This document shows positions 1-8,131 of a stretch of 64,000 nucleotides of DNA, piece by piece. The stretch covers positions 372,001 through 436,000 of the forward strand of contig JADKEA010000020.1 in the NCBI GenBank assembly GCA_016718275.1, given 5' to 3'. This DNA is from Candidatus Villigracilis affinis. Its GTDB lineage: Bacteria > Chloroflexota > Anaerolineae > Anaerolineales > Villigracilaceae. The translations under genes and the position numbers were made by a program. Position 1 is the first letter of the stretch; each line of letters opens with the position of its first letter. The notes below the pieces were generated by a model, which saw nothing but the letters and a program-made list of their open reading frames with translations, made no database searches and had not been told where the DNA came from.

Positions 1-531
1 GCAAGCGCAATTTTACAGTTTCCAGCAATCCTTGCAAGTTACTTCACCAGCAGCGAAAATGCAGGTGTTGCCAAGTTCTTTACCGATGTACAGAACTTCT
101 TTGGGGCTACCAGCACAACCACCAGTAATTGGGGATATTGGCTCCTCTACTTCTTCATGGTTGTGATTTTTACATTTTTCTATACTTCTGTGTTGTTCGA
201 TCAGCAGAACTATGGAGAGAATTTGAAAAAAGTTGGCGCAACCGTTCCCGGTGTACATACTGGTGCTCCTACTCAAAAGTATTTGAGCACAGTCCAGCGC
301 CGTATCACATTGGTTGGCGCTGTGTTCCTTGGGATAGTTGCAATCATGCCTTTCTTAATAGGTTTGTTATTGCGGGTATTGAGTTTGAACACCGCTAGTT
401 CCCAGGCTGGATTGTTCCTGGTTTCCTCTTCAGGTTTGCTCATCGTTGTGGGCGTGGTACGTGATACCTTCCAAAACATTGATGCAGAACTCAAATTGCA
501 TGGCTATAAAGATTCACTGCTGGTCCGCTAA
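1..531 (+). CDS. secY: SecY preprotein translocase subunit, C-terminal part
   Basis: This is the C-terminal 176 residues of the SecY channel subunit, which forms the membrane pore of the Sec translocon with SecE and SecG. The frame is open from the first base of the window, so the gene starts upstream. Visible signatures are a membrane segment followed by the cytoplasmic loop with QQNYGENLKKVGATVPGV (SecY C5 region, usually NPxxxAENLKKxGxxIPGIRPG), then two more hydrophobic segments and the short basic tail ending DSLLVR. The position directly before adk is the standard spc-operon order. The retained part shows no frameshift. Confidence 0.93.
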   Translation, partial: ASAILQFPAILASYFTSSENAGVAKFFTDVQNFFGATSTTTSNWGYWLLYFFMVVIFTFFYTSVLFDQQNYGENLKKVGATVPGVHTGAPTQKYLSTVQRRITLVGAVFLGIVAIMPFLIGLLLRVLSLNTASSQAGLFLVSSSGLLIVVGVVRDTFQNIDAELKLHGYKDSLLVR

Positions 532-540
532 GGAGCTGTA

Positions 541-1191
541 ATGACGACCTTCATCGTCCTGCTTGGACCTCCTGGAGTGGGTAAGGGGACCCAGGCCGAG
601 ATTTTGGCCCGTTCCACCAACCTCGCACATATCTCTTCAGGAGATCTCTTTCGCGAAAACCTTAAAAACCAAACAGACCTCGGCAAACTCGCCAAATCCT
701 ATATGGATAAAGGCGAACTGGTACCGGATGATGTAACTATCAAGATGATCCGTGATCGCCTAAAACGAGATGACTGCAAGTCCGGTGCGATCCTCGACGG
801 CTTTCCGCGCACACCAGCTCAGGCTGATGCACTCGAAAAGACACTCGCGGAGTTCAGTGGTCAGGTGGACAAAGTTCCTTATATTACTGCTGCTGAAGAT
901 ATCCTGATTGAACGGACTGGCGGACGTTTTACATGTCGTGCAAGTGGCCATATCTATCATGAGACGTTCAATCCTCCAGTAAAAGTCGGAGTATGCGACA
1001 TCGATGGGTCTGAGTTGTACCAGCGTGATGATGATAAAAAAGAAACCGTTACGAAGCGTATTCGTGTCTATCTCGAACAGACCATGCCGCTGGTGGAGTA
1101 CTACCGGACAAGAGGTAAATTAGTCGAGATTAACGGTGACCAGGCCGTTGAGCAGGTAACACAGAAACTACTTGCTGCCTTGAAAACATAA
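541..1191 (+). CDS. adk: Adenylate kinase
   Basis: Adenylate kinase converts ATP + AMP to 2 ADP in the cytoplasm. The 216 residues are the long (LID-containing) bacterial form. Visible parts are the P-loop GPPGVGKGT at 9-17, the AMP-binding segment SSGDLFRE and the DGFPRT motif. In the LID the four metal positions read C-x2-S and C-x2-D (CRAS...CDID) where zinc-binding relatives have CxxC and CxxC/D, so the zinc site is partly decayed. SD GGAG lies 9 bases before ATG. The gene follows secY by nine bases and is probably co-transcribed with map. Confidence 0.96.
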   Translation: MTTFIVLLGPPGVGKGTQAEILARSTNLAHISSGDLFRENLKNQTDLGKLAKSYMDKGELVPDDVTIKMIRDRLKRDDCKSGAILDGFPRTPAQADALEKTLAEFSGQVDKVPYITAAEDILIERTGGRFTCRASGHIYHETFNPPVKVGVCDIDGSELYQRDDDKKETVTKRIRVYLEQTMPLVEYYRTRGKLVEINGDQAVEQVTQKLLAALKT

Positions 1192-1250
1192 TTTTGGTAT
1201 TGTGCGGAGCGAAGAATAATCGTGCTCCGCTGAGAAGTAGGTTTTATTCA

Positions 1251-2021
1251 ATGAGTTGGCAACGCCAGATCAAGGTCAAAAGCCCTGCGGAAATCAAGGT
1301 CATGCGCGAAGCAGGGCATATCAATGCAACCGTTCTGGCCGCGGTAAAAGAACTTTTACAACCAGGTGTGACGACCGCCGACCTCAACGCGGCTGCTGAG
1401 GAGGTGCTGAAGTCACACGGATGTGTATCGCCGTTCAAGGATTACGGCCATCCGCCATACCCTGCATCCATCACCGTTTGTATCAATGACGAAATGGTGC
1501 ACGGAATTCCCCACCCGAAACGAAAGTTGAAGGAAGGGGATATTGTCTCGATTGACTGTGGCACGATCCATAATGGCTTTGTCGCAGACTCCGCTTTCAC
1601 TGCCGGAGTAGGGGAGATCTCTTCCCAGGCGGCAAAACTGCTTGAAGTCACTGAAGGAGCGTTGTACGCTGGCATTGATAAAATGCGCAAAGGTAACCGC
1701 ACAGGTGATGTTTCGGCAGCGATACAAAAATATGTGGAAGACAATGGTCTCCACGTAACACGCGAGTACACAGGTCACGGCGTCGGGAGAAAAATGCATG
1801 AAGGTCCCCAGGTACCAAACGTCGGTATCGCAGGAACCGGATTTCAACTTCGCCCGGGACTGACGATTGCACTTGAACCAATGGTGCTCGTTGGGACGCA
1901 TGAAACCCGCGTCTTGCCCGATCAATGGACGGTTGTCTCTGCTGATGGGTCTTTGACGGCACATTTCGAACATACAGTTGCCGTTACCGAAGGAGAACCC
2001 CTCATCCTGACTGTCCTGTAA
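1251..2021 (+). CDS. map: Type I methionine aminopeptidase
   Basis: Removes the N-terminal methionine from nascent proteins; a di-metal pita-bread fold enzyme. With the start at 1251 the protein has 256 residues. Metal ligands are visible: D102 (SIDCG), D113 (VADSA), the His of TGHGVGR, the Glu of ALEPM and the Glu of HFEHT; the substrate His is H84 (MVHGIPH). I chose ATG 1251 because family members begin a few residues before the IKVKSPAEI segment; an in-frame TTG at 1194 would add 19 unrelated residues and has no better ribosome site. The gene lies in the spc operon between adk and rpmJ. Confidence 0.95.
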   Translation: MSWQRQIKVKSPAEIKVMREAGHINATVLAAVKELLQPGVTTADLNAAAEEVLKSHGCVSPFKDYGHPPYPASITVCINDEMVHGIPHPKRKLKEGDIVSIDCGTIHNGFVADSAFTAGVGEISSQAAKLLEVTEGALYAGIDKMRKGNRTGDVSAAIQKYVEDNGLHVTREYTGHGVGRKMHEGPQVPNVGIAGTGFQLRPGLTIALEPMVLVGTHETRVLPDQWTVVSADGSLTAHFEHTVAVTEGEPLILTVL

Positions 2022-2044
2022 CCAAGCAGGCAACCGAAAAAGTA

Positions 2045-2073
2045 TGGACGGTTCGTAAAACAACCAGTATAAT
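2045..2073 (+). promoter_or_regulatory. Sigma70-type promoter before rpmJ-rpsM
   Basis: TGGACG (2045-2050, 4/6 to TTGACA), a 17-base spacer and a perfect TATAAT (2068-2073) lie in the 102-base gap between map and rpmJ. This would give an internal start for rpmJ and the alpha-operon ribosomal genes. Inferred from sequence only. Confidence 0.6.
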
Positions 2074-2123
2074 TAAGTCTTTGGTCGTCAGAAAAGATGA
2101 CCCCAAGCAAGGAGATTGAATTC

Positions 2124-2237
2124 ATGAAAGTATCACCCTCCATTCGCAAGCGTTGTGCCAAGTGCCGCATTATTCGGCGCAAAGGCGTTATTTTCATCAT
2201 TTGCGAAAATCCAAAACACAAGCAGAGACAGGGTTAG
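2124..2237 (+). CDS. rpmJ: 50S ribosomal protein L36
   Basis: A 37-residue protein of the large ribosomal subunit. It is the zinc-binding (C+) form with C11-x2-C14-x12-C27-x4-H32 intact. SD AAGGAG (2109-2114) precedes ATG by nine bases. The order rpmJ-rpsM-rpsK-rpsD-rpoA-rplQ is canonical. infA, which normally sits just before rpmJ, is not here. Confidence 0.96.
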   Translation: MKVSPSIRKRCAKCRIIRRKGVIFIICENPKHKQRQG

Positions 2238-2248
2238 TGTGGTGACCT

Positions 2249-2635
2249 ATGGCGAGAATTGAAGGTGTAGATCTGCCCCGCAACAAGCGGGTTGAAGTTG
2301 GCCTGACTTACCTGTTTGGTATTGGCCCGACACGCGCTCAGAAGATTTTGGCTCACACCAAAGTCAATCCTGATACGCGCATCAAAGATTTAAGCGAAGC
2401 GGATGTTGCCGCGATTCGCGAATATATTTCCAAAAATTTCAAGGTTGAAGGCGATTTGCGCCGCGAAGTTCAATTGAACATTAAGCGCCTGATTGAAATC
2501 GGGTCTTATCGTGGTTTGCGCCATCGCCGTAACCTGCCTGTCCGTGGCCAGCGCACGCGCACAAACGCGCGCATTCGCAAGGGCACCAAGAAAACGGTTG
2601 CCGGTCGTGGTCGTCGCAAGGGCACCAAGAAGTAA
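2249..2635 (+). CDS. rpsM: 30S ribosomal protein S13
   Basis: 128 residues, the usual length for S13, which binds the 16S 3' major domain and contacts the 50S subunit and P-site tRNA. It starts ARIEGVDLP and carries the helix-two-turn-helix segment YLFGIGPTRAQKIL. The tail is highly basic and ends RKGTKK. It is separated by 11 bases from rpmJ and 25 from rpsK. The ribosome site is weak (GGTGA), consistent with translational coupling to rpmJ. Confidence 0.97.
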   Translation: MARIEGVDLPRNKRVEVGLTYLFGIGPTRAQKILAHTKVNPDTRIKDLSEADVAAIREYISKNFKVEGDLRREVQLNIKRLIEIGSYRGLRHRRNLPVRGQRTRTNARIRKGTKKTVAGRGRRKGTKK

Positions 2636-2660
2636 TTCTGTCCGAAAGGTATAAATAAAA

Positions 2661-3065
2661 ATGGCTCAGAGTGTTCGTTCCACCCGTCGCCCATCGGGCG
2701 CCAAAAAAGGGAAGCGTACCCTGTCCTACGGACAGGTGCATATCTTTGCTTCCTTCAATAACACGATCGTTACTGTTACCGACACTGAAGGCAATACGGT
2801 TTCCTGGGGTTCTGCTGGCTCCGCTGGTTTCAAGGGTTCTCGCAAGAGCACACCCTTTGCCGCCCGCCTCGCCGCTGAACAGGCTTTAAAAGCTGCCCAA
2901 CAGCTGGGTTTGCAGGACGTTGATCTTTTCGTAAAAGGCCCCGGCCCTGGTCGCGAGAACGCAATTCGCGCCGTCCAGTCCATGGGTTTGAAAGTTCGCT
3001 CTATTTCGGATATCACCCCGGTGCCACATAACGGCTGCCGTCCTCCGAAAAAGCGACGCGTGTAA
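2661..3065 (+). CDS. rpsK: 30S ribosomal protein S11
   Basis: 134 residues. S11 forms part of the 30S platform around the mRNA Shine-Dalgarno channel. Recognised by the segment HIFASFNNTIVTVTD, the GxKGSRKSTPFAA loop and the C-terminal signature ending HNGCRPPKKRRV. SD AAAGG occurs 11-15 bases before ATG. No anomalies. Confidence 0.97.
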   Translation: MAQSVRSTRRPSGAKKGKRTLSYGQVHIFASFNNTIVTVTDTEGNTVSWGSAGSAGFKGSRKSTPFAARLAAEQALKAAQQLGLQDVDLFVKGPGPGRENAIRAVQSMGLKVRSISDITPVPHNGCRPPKKRRV

Positions 3066-3083
3066 TTAAGAGGTTGTTACCAT

Positions 3084-3749
3084 ATGGCTAAAACATTAAG
3101 TCCAGTTTGTAAACTTTGCAGGCGCGAAGGCGAGAAGCTTTTCCTTAAGGGCGAGCGTTGTTTTACACCCAAGTGCTCCTTTGAAAAGCGTGATTTCGCC
3201 CCCGGCCAGCATGGACGCACCGCAGGTCGTGGTGGTGGTAAAGGCAAGGGTATGGGTACCGGACGCGCTTCGGACTTTGCCCGCCAGTTGCGCGCCAAGC
3301 AGAAGGCCCGCCGCATTTATGGCGTGATGGAACGTCAGTTCCGCCGCTATTATGATACGGCTAAGACCGGCCACAGCCTTACCGGTTTGACCCTGCTTCA
3401 GATCCTTGAATCCCGCCTTGATAACGTGGTGTTCCGTCTTGGATTTGCTTCCAGCCGCTCACAGGCTCGCTTGCTCGTTGCCCATGGTCATTTCACTGTG
3501 AATGGTCGCCGCACCGATGTGCCTTCCATGCTCCTCAGCGAAGGTGACGTTGTTAGTGTGCGTGAAGGCTCTGGCAAATTGACCTACTTCAAAGACCTGA
3601 GCGCCTACACTGAAAAGCGCAATGCGCCCAGTTGGCTTAATCGTGATATCAAAGCGATGGCCGGTACCTTGGCTCGCATGCCAGAACGTGCTGAGATTGA
3701 CGGAAGTCTCGACGAGCAGTTGATCGTCGAATACTATTCCAGACGCTAA
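3084..3749 (+). CDS. rpsD: 30S ribosomal protein S4
   Basis: 221 residues, slightly longer than the E. coli protein (206). S4 nucleates 30S assembly. The N-terminal part has four Cys (CKLCRREG...CFTPKC), the zinc-binding C+ type. The S4 RNA-binding domain is near the middle (RLDNVVFRLGFASSRSQARLLVAHGHF). A Gly-rich insertion (GRTAGRGGGKGKGMG) links the two parts. SD GAGG precedes ATG. In many bacteria S4 represses its own operon translationally; no such site was identified here. Confidence 0.97.
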   Translation: MAKTLSPVCKLCRREGEKLFLKGERCFTPKCSFEKRDFAPGQHGRTAGRGGGKGKGMGTGRASDFARQLRAKQKARRIYGVMERQFRRYYDTAKTGHSLTGLTLLQILESRLDNVVFRLGFASSRSQARLLVAHGHFTVNGRRTDVPSMLLSEGDVVSVREGSGKLTYFKDLSAYTEKRNAPSWLNRDIKAMAGTLARMPERAEIDGSLDEQLIVEYYSRR

Positions 3750-3823
3750 TCTTCCATTTTCGCTCTGGCCGGACTGTAAGCTGGTGTCCAGCCTTGAGCA
3801 TTATATAAAGGGAAAGGTGAACC

Positions 3824-4795
3824 GTGACTGGTATCATCACGAACATGGTTATGCCAAAAATCGAGCGTGAAGCTGAAGCTCGGAACTATGGCAAATTCAC
3901 AATTGGTCCGCTGGAGGGCGGTTATGGTGTGACGTTGGGCAATGCCCTGCGCCGCGTCCTGCTTTCCTCTCTTGAAGGAACCGCCATCACATCCGTACGT
4001 TTTGCGGATGTTCTGCATGAGTTTAGCGACGTCCCGGGCGTGCGAGAAGATGTCATCCAGGTAATGCTGCAGGTCAAACAGATCCGCATCAAAATGGATG
4101 GTGTTGACAGCGCTCGTATGCACCTTGAAGTGCGAGGCGAAGGAACGGTCACCGCTGCCGATATTGTTACCCCGGCCGAAGTTGAGATCGTCAACCCTGA
4201 CACCTATCTTTTCACGGTGGATGGTGCAAAAACCAAGCACGACATCGAATTCGTAGTGGAACGTGGCCGGGGTTATTCCCCAGCTAACGAACGTGCCGGG
4301 CACATGCCCATTGGCGAGCTTCCTGTGGATGCGATCTACAGCCCGGTAAAGCGGGTGAATTGGGAAGTATCCTCTGCCCGTGTGGGTCAGAGCACGAATT
4401 ACGACAAATTGATTTTGGAAATCTGGACAGACGGCACCATTTCGCCGGAACGCGCCCTCAGTTCCTCCGCCCGCATCCTCATCGATCACCTGCGTTACGT
4501 CGCTGGCATCAACGAGGAAATGCTTGCGGTGGCCGTGGAGCGCGAATCCTCTGGCAGCCGTTTGAGCAGTGAACTGGCCGAAACGCCAGTGGAAGCCCTC
4601 GACCTGTCCGTGCGTGTCTTCAACTCATTGAAGCGCACTGGCATCACCAATGTTGGTGACGTGCTCGACCTCCTTGAAAAAGGCGAGACCGCGGTCATGT
4701 CCATCCGCAACTTCGGCGAAAAGAGTCTCGACGAGCTTCGCCAGAAGATGCAGGAAAAGGGCTTTATGAAAGACGACACATCCTCGGAGAGTTAG
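3824..4795 (+). CDS. rpoA: RNA polymerase alpha subunit
   Basis: 323 residues. The N-terminal domain dimerises and docks beta/beta' (IGPLEGGYGVTLGNALRRVLLSSLEG near 27-52; late NTD motif LIDHLRYVAGINEEML). The C-terminal domain binds UP elements and activators (SVRVFNSLKRTGITNVGDVL and SIRNFGEKSLDEL). GTG at 3824 follows an AAAGG ribosome site; ATG at 3845 or 3851 is a possible alternative. The last codon is four bases from rplQ. The 74-base gap after rpsD holds only a weak imperfect hairpin. Confidence 0.97.
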   Translation: MTGIITNMVMPKIEREAEARNYGKFTIGPLEGGYGVTLGNALRRVLLSSLEGTAITSVRFADVLHEFSDVPGVREDVIQVMLQVKQIRIKMDGVDSARMHLEVRGEGTVTAADIVTPAEVEIVNPDTYLFTVDGAKTKHDIEFVVERGRGYSPANERAGHMPIGELPVDAIYSPVKRVNWEVSSARVGQSTNYDKLILEIWTDGTISPERALSSSARILIDHLRYVAGINEEMLAVAVERESSGSRLSSELAETPVEALDLSVRVFNSLKRTGITNVGDVLDLLEKGETAVMSIRNFGEKSLDELRQKMQEKGFMKDDTSSES

Positions 4796-4798
4796 AAG

Positions 4799-5176
4799 AT
4801 GAGACATTCAGTAGCAGGTTATATTTTAGGACGCACCAAAAGCTCACGTATTGCCTTGAGGCGCAACCTGATCAAACAACTTTTTATACACGAGCGTATT
4901 AAGACCACGGAAGCCAAGGCTGCTGCGGTTCGCGGTGATGCCGAACGCCTGATTACCATTGCCCGCAACAGCGCCAATGGCAGCGATTCGGACAAGCTCA
5001 ATGCGCGCCGTCTGGCGATCACCAAGCTGGGTGATAACCAACTCATCAAGCGTTTGTTCGATGAGATTGCTCCCCGCTTTGCGACCAGACCCGGCGGTTA
5101 CACCCGTGTGACGAAACTTGGACCCCGACTTGGCGACGCCGCCGAAATGGTTGTCCTTGAATTGGTTGAAGAATAG
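4799..5176 (+). CDS. rplQ: 50S ribosomal protein L17
   Basis: 125 residues, standard length. L17 lies near the peptide exit tunnel of the 50S subunit. Recognised by MRHSVAGYILGRTKSSRIALRR at the start (L17 family: LGRTxxHRxALLRNL) and the conserved middle RRLAITKLGDNQLIKRLFDE. It overlaps the rpoA ribosome-site context by only four bases and is coupled to it. No internal problem. Confidence 0.96.
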   Translation: MRHSVAGYILGRTKSSRIALRRNLIKQLFIHERIKTTEAKAAAVRGDAERLITIARNSANGSDSDKLNARRLAITKLGDNQLIKRLFDEIAPRFATRPGGYTRVTKLGPRLGDAAEMVVLELVEE

Positions 5177-5228
5177 CAGAAACATCCGGCGTTCAGCCAA
5201 AAGCTAATTGCTAAAGGCTAATCGCTAT

Positions 5229-5975
5229 ATGGCACGTTACAAAGTGATCCTTGCCTATGACGGCACCGGTTTTACCGGAAGTCAAAGACAGGCAAACTCC
5301 CGCACAGTGCAGGGCGAGCTGGAAAAAGCGCTCCGCAGACTGGGATGGTCTGATAAGTCCATCGTTATGGCTGGCAGAACAGATACGGGAGTGCATGCGA
5401 CAGGACAGGTGGCCGCATTCGATTTCGAATGGGCACACACGGAGGATAAACTTCTTCGTGCGCTCAACGCGGACCTTCCTTCTGATCTTGTCATACGAAG
5501 CCTGATCACGGCCCCGGCCGATTTTCACCCACGCTTTGACGCCGCCTCGCGCGAATACCGCTACAGGTTATTTTGTGGAACGATCCGCGACCCGTTGCGG
5601 GAAAGATTTTTGTGGCGGGTTTGGCCCGCCCTGGATGAAGATGTCCTCAACCGGGCTGCAAACATCTTCCTCGGCACACATGATTTTGTCACCATGGGTT
5701 CACCGACGACCCCGAAAGGGACGACGGTACGCACGGTGACGAAAGCCGAATGGAAGAGAATGCCGGATGGTGAGTGGCAGTTTGAAGTCAGGGCAGATGC
5801 GTTTTTATATCGCATGGTAAGAAGGCTGGTTTTTGTACAGGCTTCCGCCGCCCAGGGAAAATGTTCGCTTGAAAAAGTCCGCAATGCTTTAAATGAGCAG
5901 GGAAAACTTTCATCCGGATTGGCTCCCGCGCACGGCTTGACGCTGGTTGAAGTAACGTATGGATCACATGACTAG
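5229..5975 (+). CDS. truA: tRNA pseudouridine(38-40) synthase
   Basis: Isomerises uridines 38-40 in the tRNA anticodon stem. With the start at 5229 the protein is 248 residues. The catalytic aspartate is D52 in AGRTDTGVHA; the N-terminal LAYDGTGFTGSQRQ and the C-terminal FLYRMVRRLVF are family motifs. ATG 5229 begins exactly where homologs begin (ARYKVILAYDG); an in-frame TTG at 5208 adds seven unlikely residues. Its place between rplQ and rplM is common in Firmicutes and Chloroflexota. Confidence 0.95.
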   Translation: MARYKVILAYDGTGFTGSQRQANSRTVQGELEKALRRLGWSDKSIVMAGRTDTGVHATGQVAAFDFEWAHTEDKLLRALNADLPSDLVIRSLITAPADFHPRFDAASREYRYRLFCGTIRDPLRERFLWRVWPALDEDVLNRAANIFLGTHDFVTMGSPTTPKGTTVRTVTKAEWKRMPDGEWQFEVRADAFLYRMVRRLVFVQASAAQGKCSLEKVRNALNEQGKLSSGLAPAHGLTLVEVTYGSHD

Positions 5976-5997
5976 ATTATGAAACGGAGTGACGAAA

Positions 5998-6435
5998 GTG
6001 CAACAGAAAACATATTATCCGAAAGCCGCTGAAATTCAGCGCGACTGGGTTGTGCTGGATGCCGAAGGGCAAAATTTGGGCCGCTTTGCCGCGAGCATTG
6101 CGCACATTCTGCTTGGCAAACATAAACCAACCTTCACACCTGGTGTGGAGATGGGAGATTTTGTGGTTGTGGTAAATACCGAGAAGGTTACAGTGACCGG
6201 TACCCGCACCAGCAGCAAGCTCGAAAGCAAGATCTACTATAGTCACTCCGGTTACCCGGGCGGCTTGAAGAGCATCTCCCTACGGGATCAACTCGCCACA
6301 CACCCCGACCGCGCCCTGCGCGATGCCGTATGGGGCATGCTCCCGCACAACCGCATGGGTCGTGCAGTGCTTAAACGCCTGAAAATCTATGCTGGCCCCG
6401 ATCATCCGCACGCAGTGCAAGCGGCGAAGAAATAA
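5998..6435 (+). CDS. rplM: 50S ribosomal protein L13
   Basis: 145 residues from GTG 5998. L13 is an early 50S assembly protein. Family motifs visible: DAEGQNLGRFAASIAHIL and the C-terminal segment GMLPHNRMGRAVLKRLKIYAG. GTG 5998 is preferred because GGAG (5986-5989) stands eight bases before it; the upstream in-frame GTG at 5989 would overlap that ribosome site. Paired with rpsI as in most bacteria. Confidence 0.95.
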   Translation: MQQKTYYPKAAEIQRDWVVLDAEGQNLGRFAASIAHILLGKHKPTFTPGVEMGDFVVVVNTEKVTVTGTRTSSKLESKIYYSHSGYPGGLKSISLRDQLATHPDRALRDAVWGMLPHNRMGRAVLKRLKIYAGPDHPHAVQAAKK

Positions 6436-6450
6436 AAGAGGTAAGAGAAT

Positions 6451-6843
6451 ATGGCTCAATATTATGAAGGTATTGGTCGCCGCAAGGCAAGCACGGCCCG
6501 TGTTCGCCTGACGACCGGCAACGGAAAATTCACCGTGAACGAAAAAGATGGCGTAGCTTTCTTCACCCGTATGGGCGATGTCGAAGACATCATGCGCCCG
6601 TTCGGTGCAGTGGGGCAGGAAGCTGGCAAGTACGATGTAAGCGCCATGGTTAACGGCGGCGGCACATCCGGCCAGACCGAATCCGTTCGTCTCGGTATTG
6701 CCCGCGCCCTCCAGCTCATCAATGCGGAATGGACATCCGCCCTCCGCAAGAAGGGCCTGCTCACCCGCGATGCCCGCGTGAAGGAACGCAAAAAGCCAGG
6801 TCTCAAGAAGGCCCGCAAGGCACCGACCTACACCAAACGCTAA
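6451..6843 (+). CDS. rpsI: 30S ribosomal protein S9
   Basis: 130 residues. S9 contacts P-site tRNA with its C-terminal tail, here ending RKAPTYTKR, where homologs end KRR/SKR. Visible motifs: YEGIGRRKASTARVRL and VNGGGTSGQTESVRLGIARAL. SD AGAGGTAAGAG precedes ATG. Last gene of the ribosomal block; an inverted repeat follows. Confidence 0.96.
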   Translation: MAQYYEGIGRRKASTARVRLTTGNGKFTVNEKDGVAFFTRMGDVEDIMRPFGAVGQEAGKYDVSAMVNGGGTSGQTESVRLGIARALQLINAEWTSALRKKGLLTRDARVKERKKPGLKKARKAPTYTKR

Positions 6844-6875
6844 TCCTTTTTTACTGGGATTTCAGTTAATCCGTA

Positions 6876-6923
6876 ATGCGTAATCCGTAATTATTTACGA
6901 GTTACGAATTACGGATTACGCAT
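6876..6923 (+). repeat. Perfect 17-base inverted repeat after rpsI
   Basis: ATGCGTAATCCGTAATT (6876-6892) and its exact reverse complement (6907-6923) are separated by 14 bases. The hairpin closes the ribosomal block but lacks a T-run, so it may be a Rho-type or stability hairpin, or a small dispersed repeat. The segment TAATCCGTAA also recurs partially just upstream (6868-6876). Confidence 0.7.
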
Positions 6924-6941
6924 TTAACCACGGAGATAAGC

Positions 6942-8039
6942 ATGGACTTCAACCTGATCTCTTCCATCTTCACGACGTTGTGTATCGCGCCGCCCTCGAA
7001 GCTGACTCTGCTCGAAGCGCAGACTCTCGCGTCTGCGCATGTACCGCCATTTCCGCCTGACATGCCCGCTTTGCTGACCGGAATCGATACAAGCGAATTG
7101 GCTTTGCAGGTTAGAACCGTATTGTTGACCGTGTATCCACGCGGGCACAGTATTTTTGTCGTTGACGTCAATAAGATGAAAGAGGAAGTATTGGGCAGTT
7201 TTGGGGCTGGTGTATTTTCCCCAGAGACCTGCTTGTATATTCCGTCGCTGGGGGAGGGGACATCTTTCGAGTCATTTGCGGAGATCGTGGCGCATTTGCG
7301 CGCGCCGGATGGCTGCCCATGGGACAAGGAGCAGACACACCAAACCCTGCGGAAGCATCTGCTCGAAGAATCCTACGAAACCTTGACCACCATGGACGAG
7401 AACGATCCCGAAGGAATGCGTGAAGAATTCGGTGATCTGCTTTTACAAATCGTGTTGAATTCGCAGATCGCGAATGAGGCCGGTGAGTTTTCGATGAACA
7501 TGGTTGTGAAAGGCATTTACGACAAGATCGTTCGCCGTCACCCGCATGTGTTTGGAGATGTAAAACTCGATGGGGTGGATGGCGTTTTGCAGAACTGGGA
7601 AAAGTTGAAGGAAAAGGAACGAAAGGAAAAAGGGGAGGATGGAAAGCAGGAAAAGGGGTTACTGGATGGCGTTTCTGCCGCATTGCCCGCGCTAACCCAG
7701 GCGCAGGAATATCAAGACCGCGCTGCGCGTGTTGGTTTTGACTGGCCCGAAGTGGAAGGCGTTCTGGATAAAGTCCGCGAGGAGATCGAAGAGATCAAAC
7801 GGGCACAGAATATTGATGAAGTCACTGCCGAGTTGGGTGATTTGTTCTTTGTGCTGGTCAACCTGGCGCGCTGGCGTAAAGTGGATGCGGAATCTGCGTT
7901 GCGTGGGACGAACTTGAAATTCAAGAAACGTTTTGCTTACGTGGAGCAAGGCGCGAAGAAGCAGGGAAGAAATCTTTCGGATATGAGGCTGGAAGAGATG
8001 GATATTTTGTGGAACGAAGCCAAGATGAAAGGTTTGTGA
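6942..8039 (+). CDS. mazG: MazG-family NTP pyrophosphohydrolase with remnant methylase domain
   Basis: 365 residues. The C-terminal 270 residues hold two MazG all-alpha units; the first has the Mg-binding signature LLEESYE...EEFGDLLLQ, the second VREEIEEI...ELGDLFFVLV. MazG hydrolyses NTPs to NMP and PPi. The first 85 residues do not belong to MazG: the stretch around LTLLEAQTLA, PFPPDMPALL and LLTVYPRGHSIFVVD resembles the middle and end of the tetrapyrrole-methylase domain that precedes MazG in YabN-type fusions, but the first half of that domain (SAM-binding) is absent. GGAG precedes ATG 6942 and the inverted repeat lies upstream, so the truncation looks genuine. A charged Lys/Glu-rich linker joins the two MazG units. 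Confidence 0.85.
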   Translation: MDFNLISSIFTTLCIAPPSKLTLLEAQTLASAHVPPFPPDMPALLTGIDTSELALQVRTVLLTVYPRGHSIFVVDVNKMKEEVLGSFGAGVFSPETCLYIPSLGEGTSFESFAEIVAHLRAPDGCPWDKEQTHQTLRKHLLEESYETLTTMDENDPEGMREEFGDLLLQIVLNSQIANEAGEFSMNMVVKGIYDKIVRRHPHVFGDVKLDGVDGVLQNWEKLKEKERKEKGEDGKQEKGLLDGVSAALPALTQAQEYQDRAARVGFDWPEVEGVLDKVREEIEEIKRAQNIDEVTAELGDLFFVLVNLARWRKVDAESALRGTNLKFKKRFAYVEQGAKKQGRNLSDMRLEEMDILWNEAKMKGL

Positions 8040-8131
8040 TTATTTCAGACCTGGCTTACCCAAATTAGCATTTTGCCTGTCGATGATTTGTAAGGATAGA
8101 TCATGAACAGGCGGGATAAAATTTTATTAAC

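Noticed and set aside
1413..2063. A 216-codon minus-strand frame over map
   Set aside because: Antisense of a clear methionine aminopeptidase; no features of a protein.
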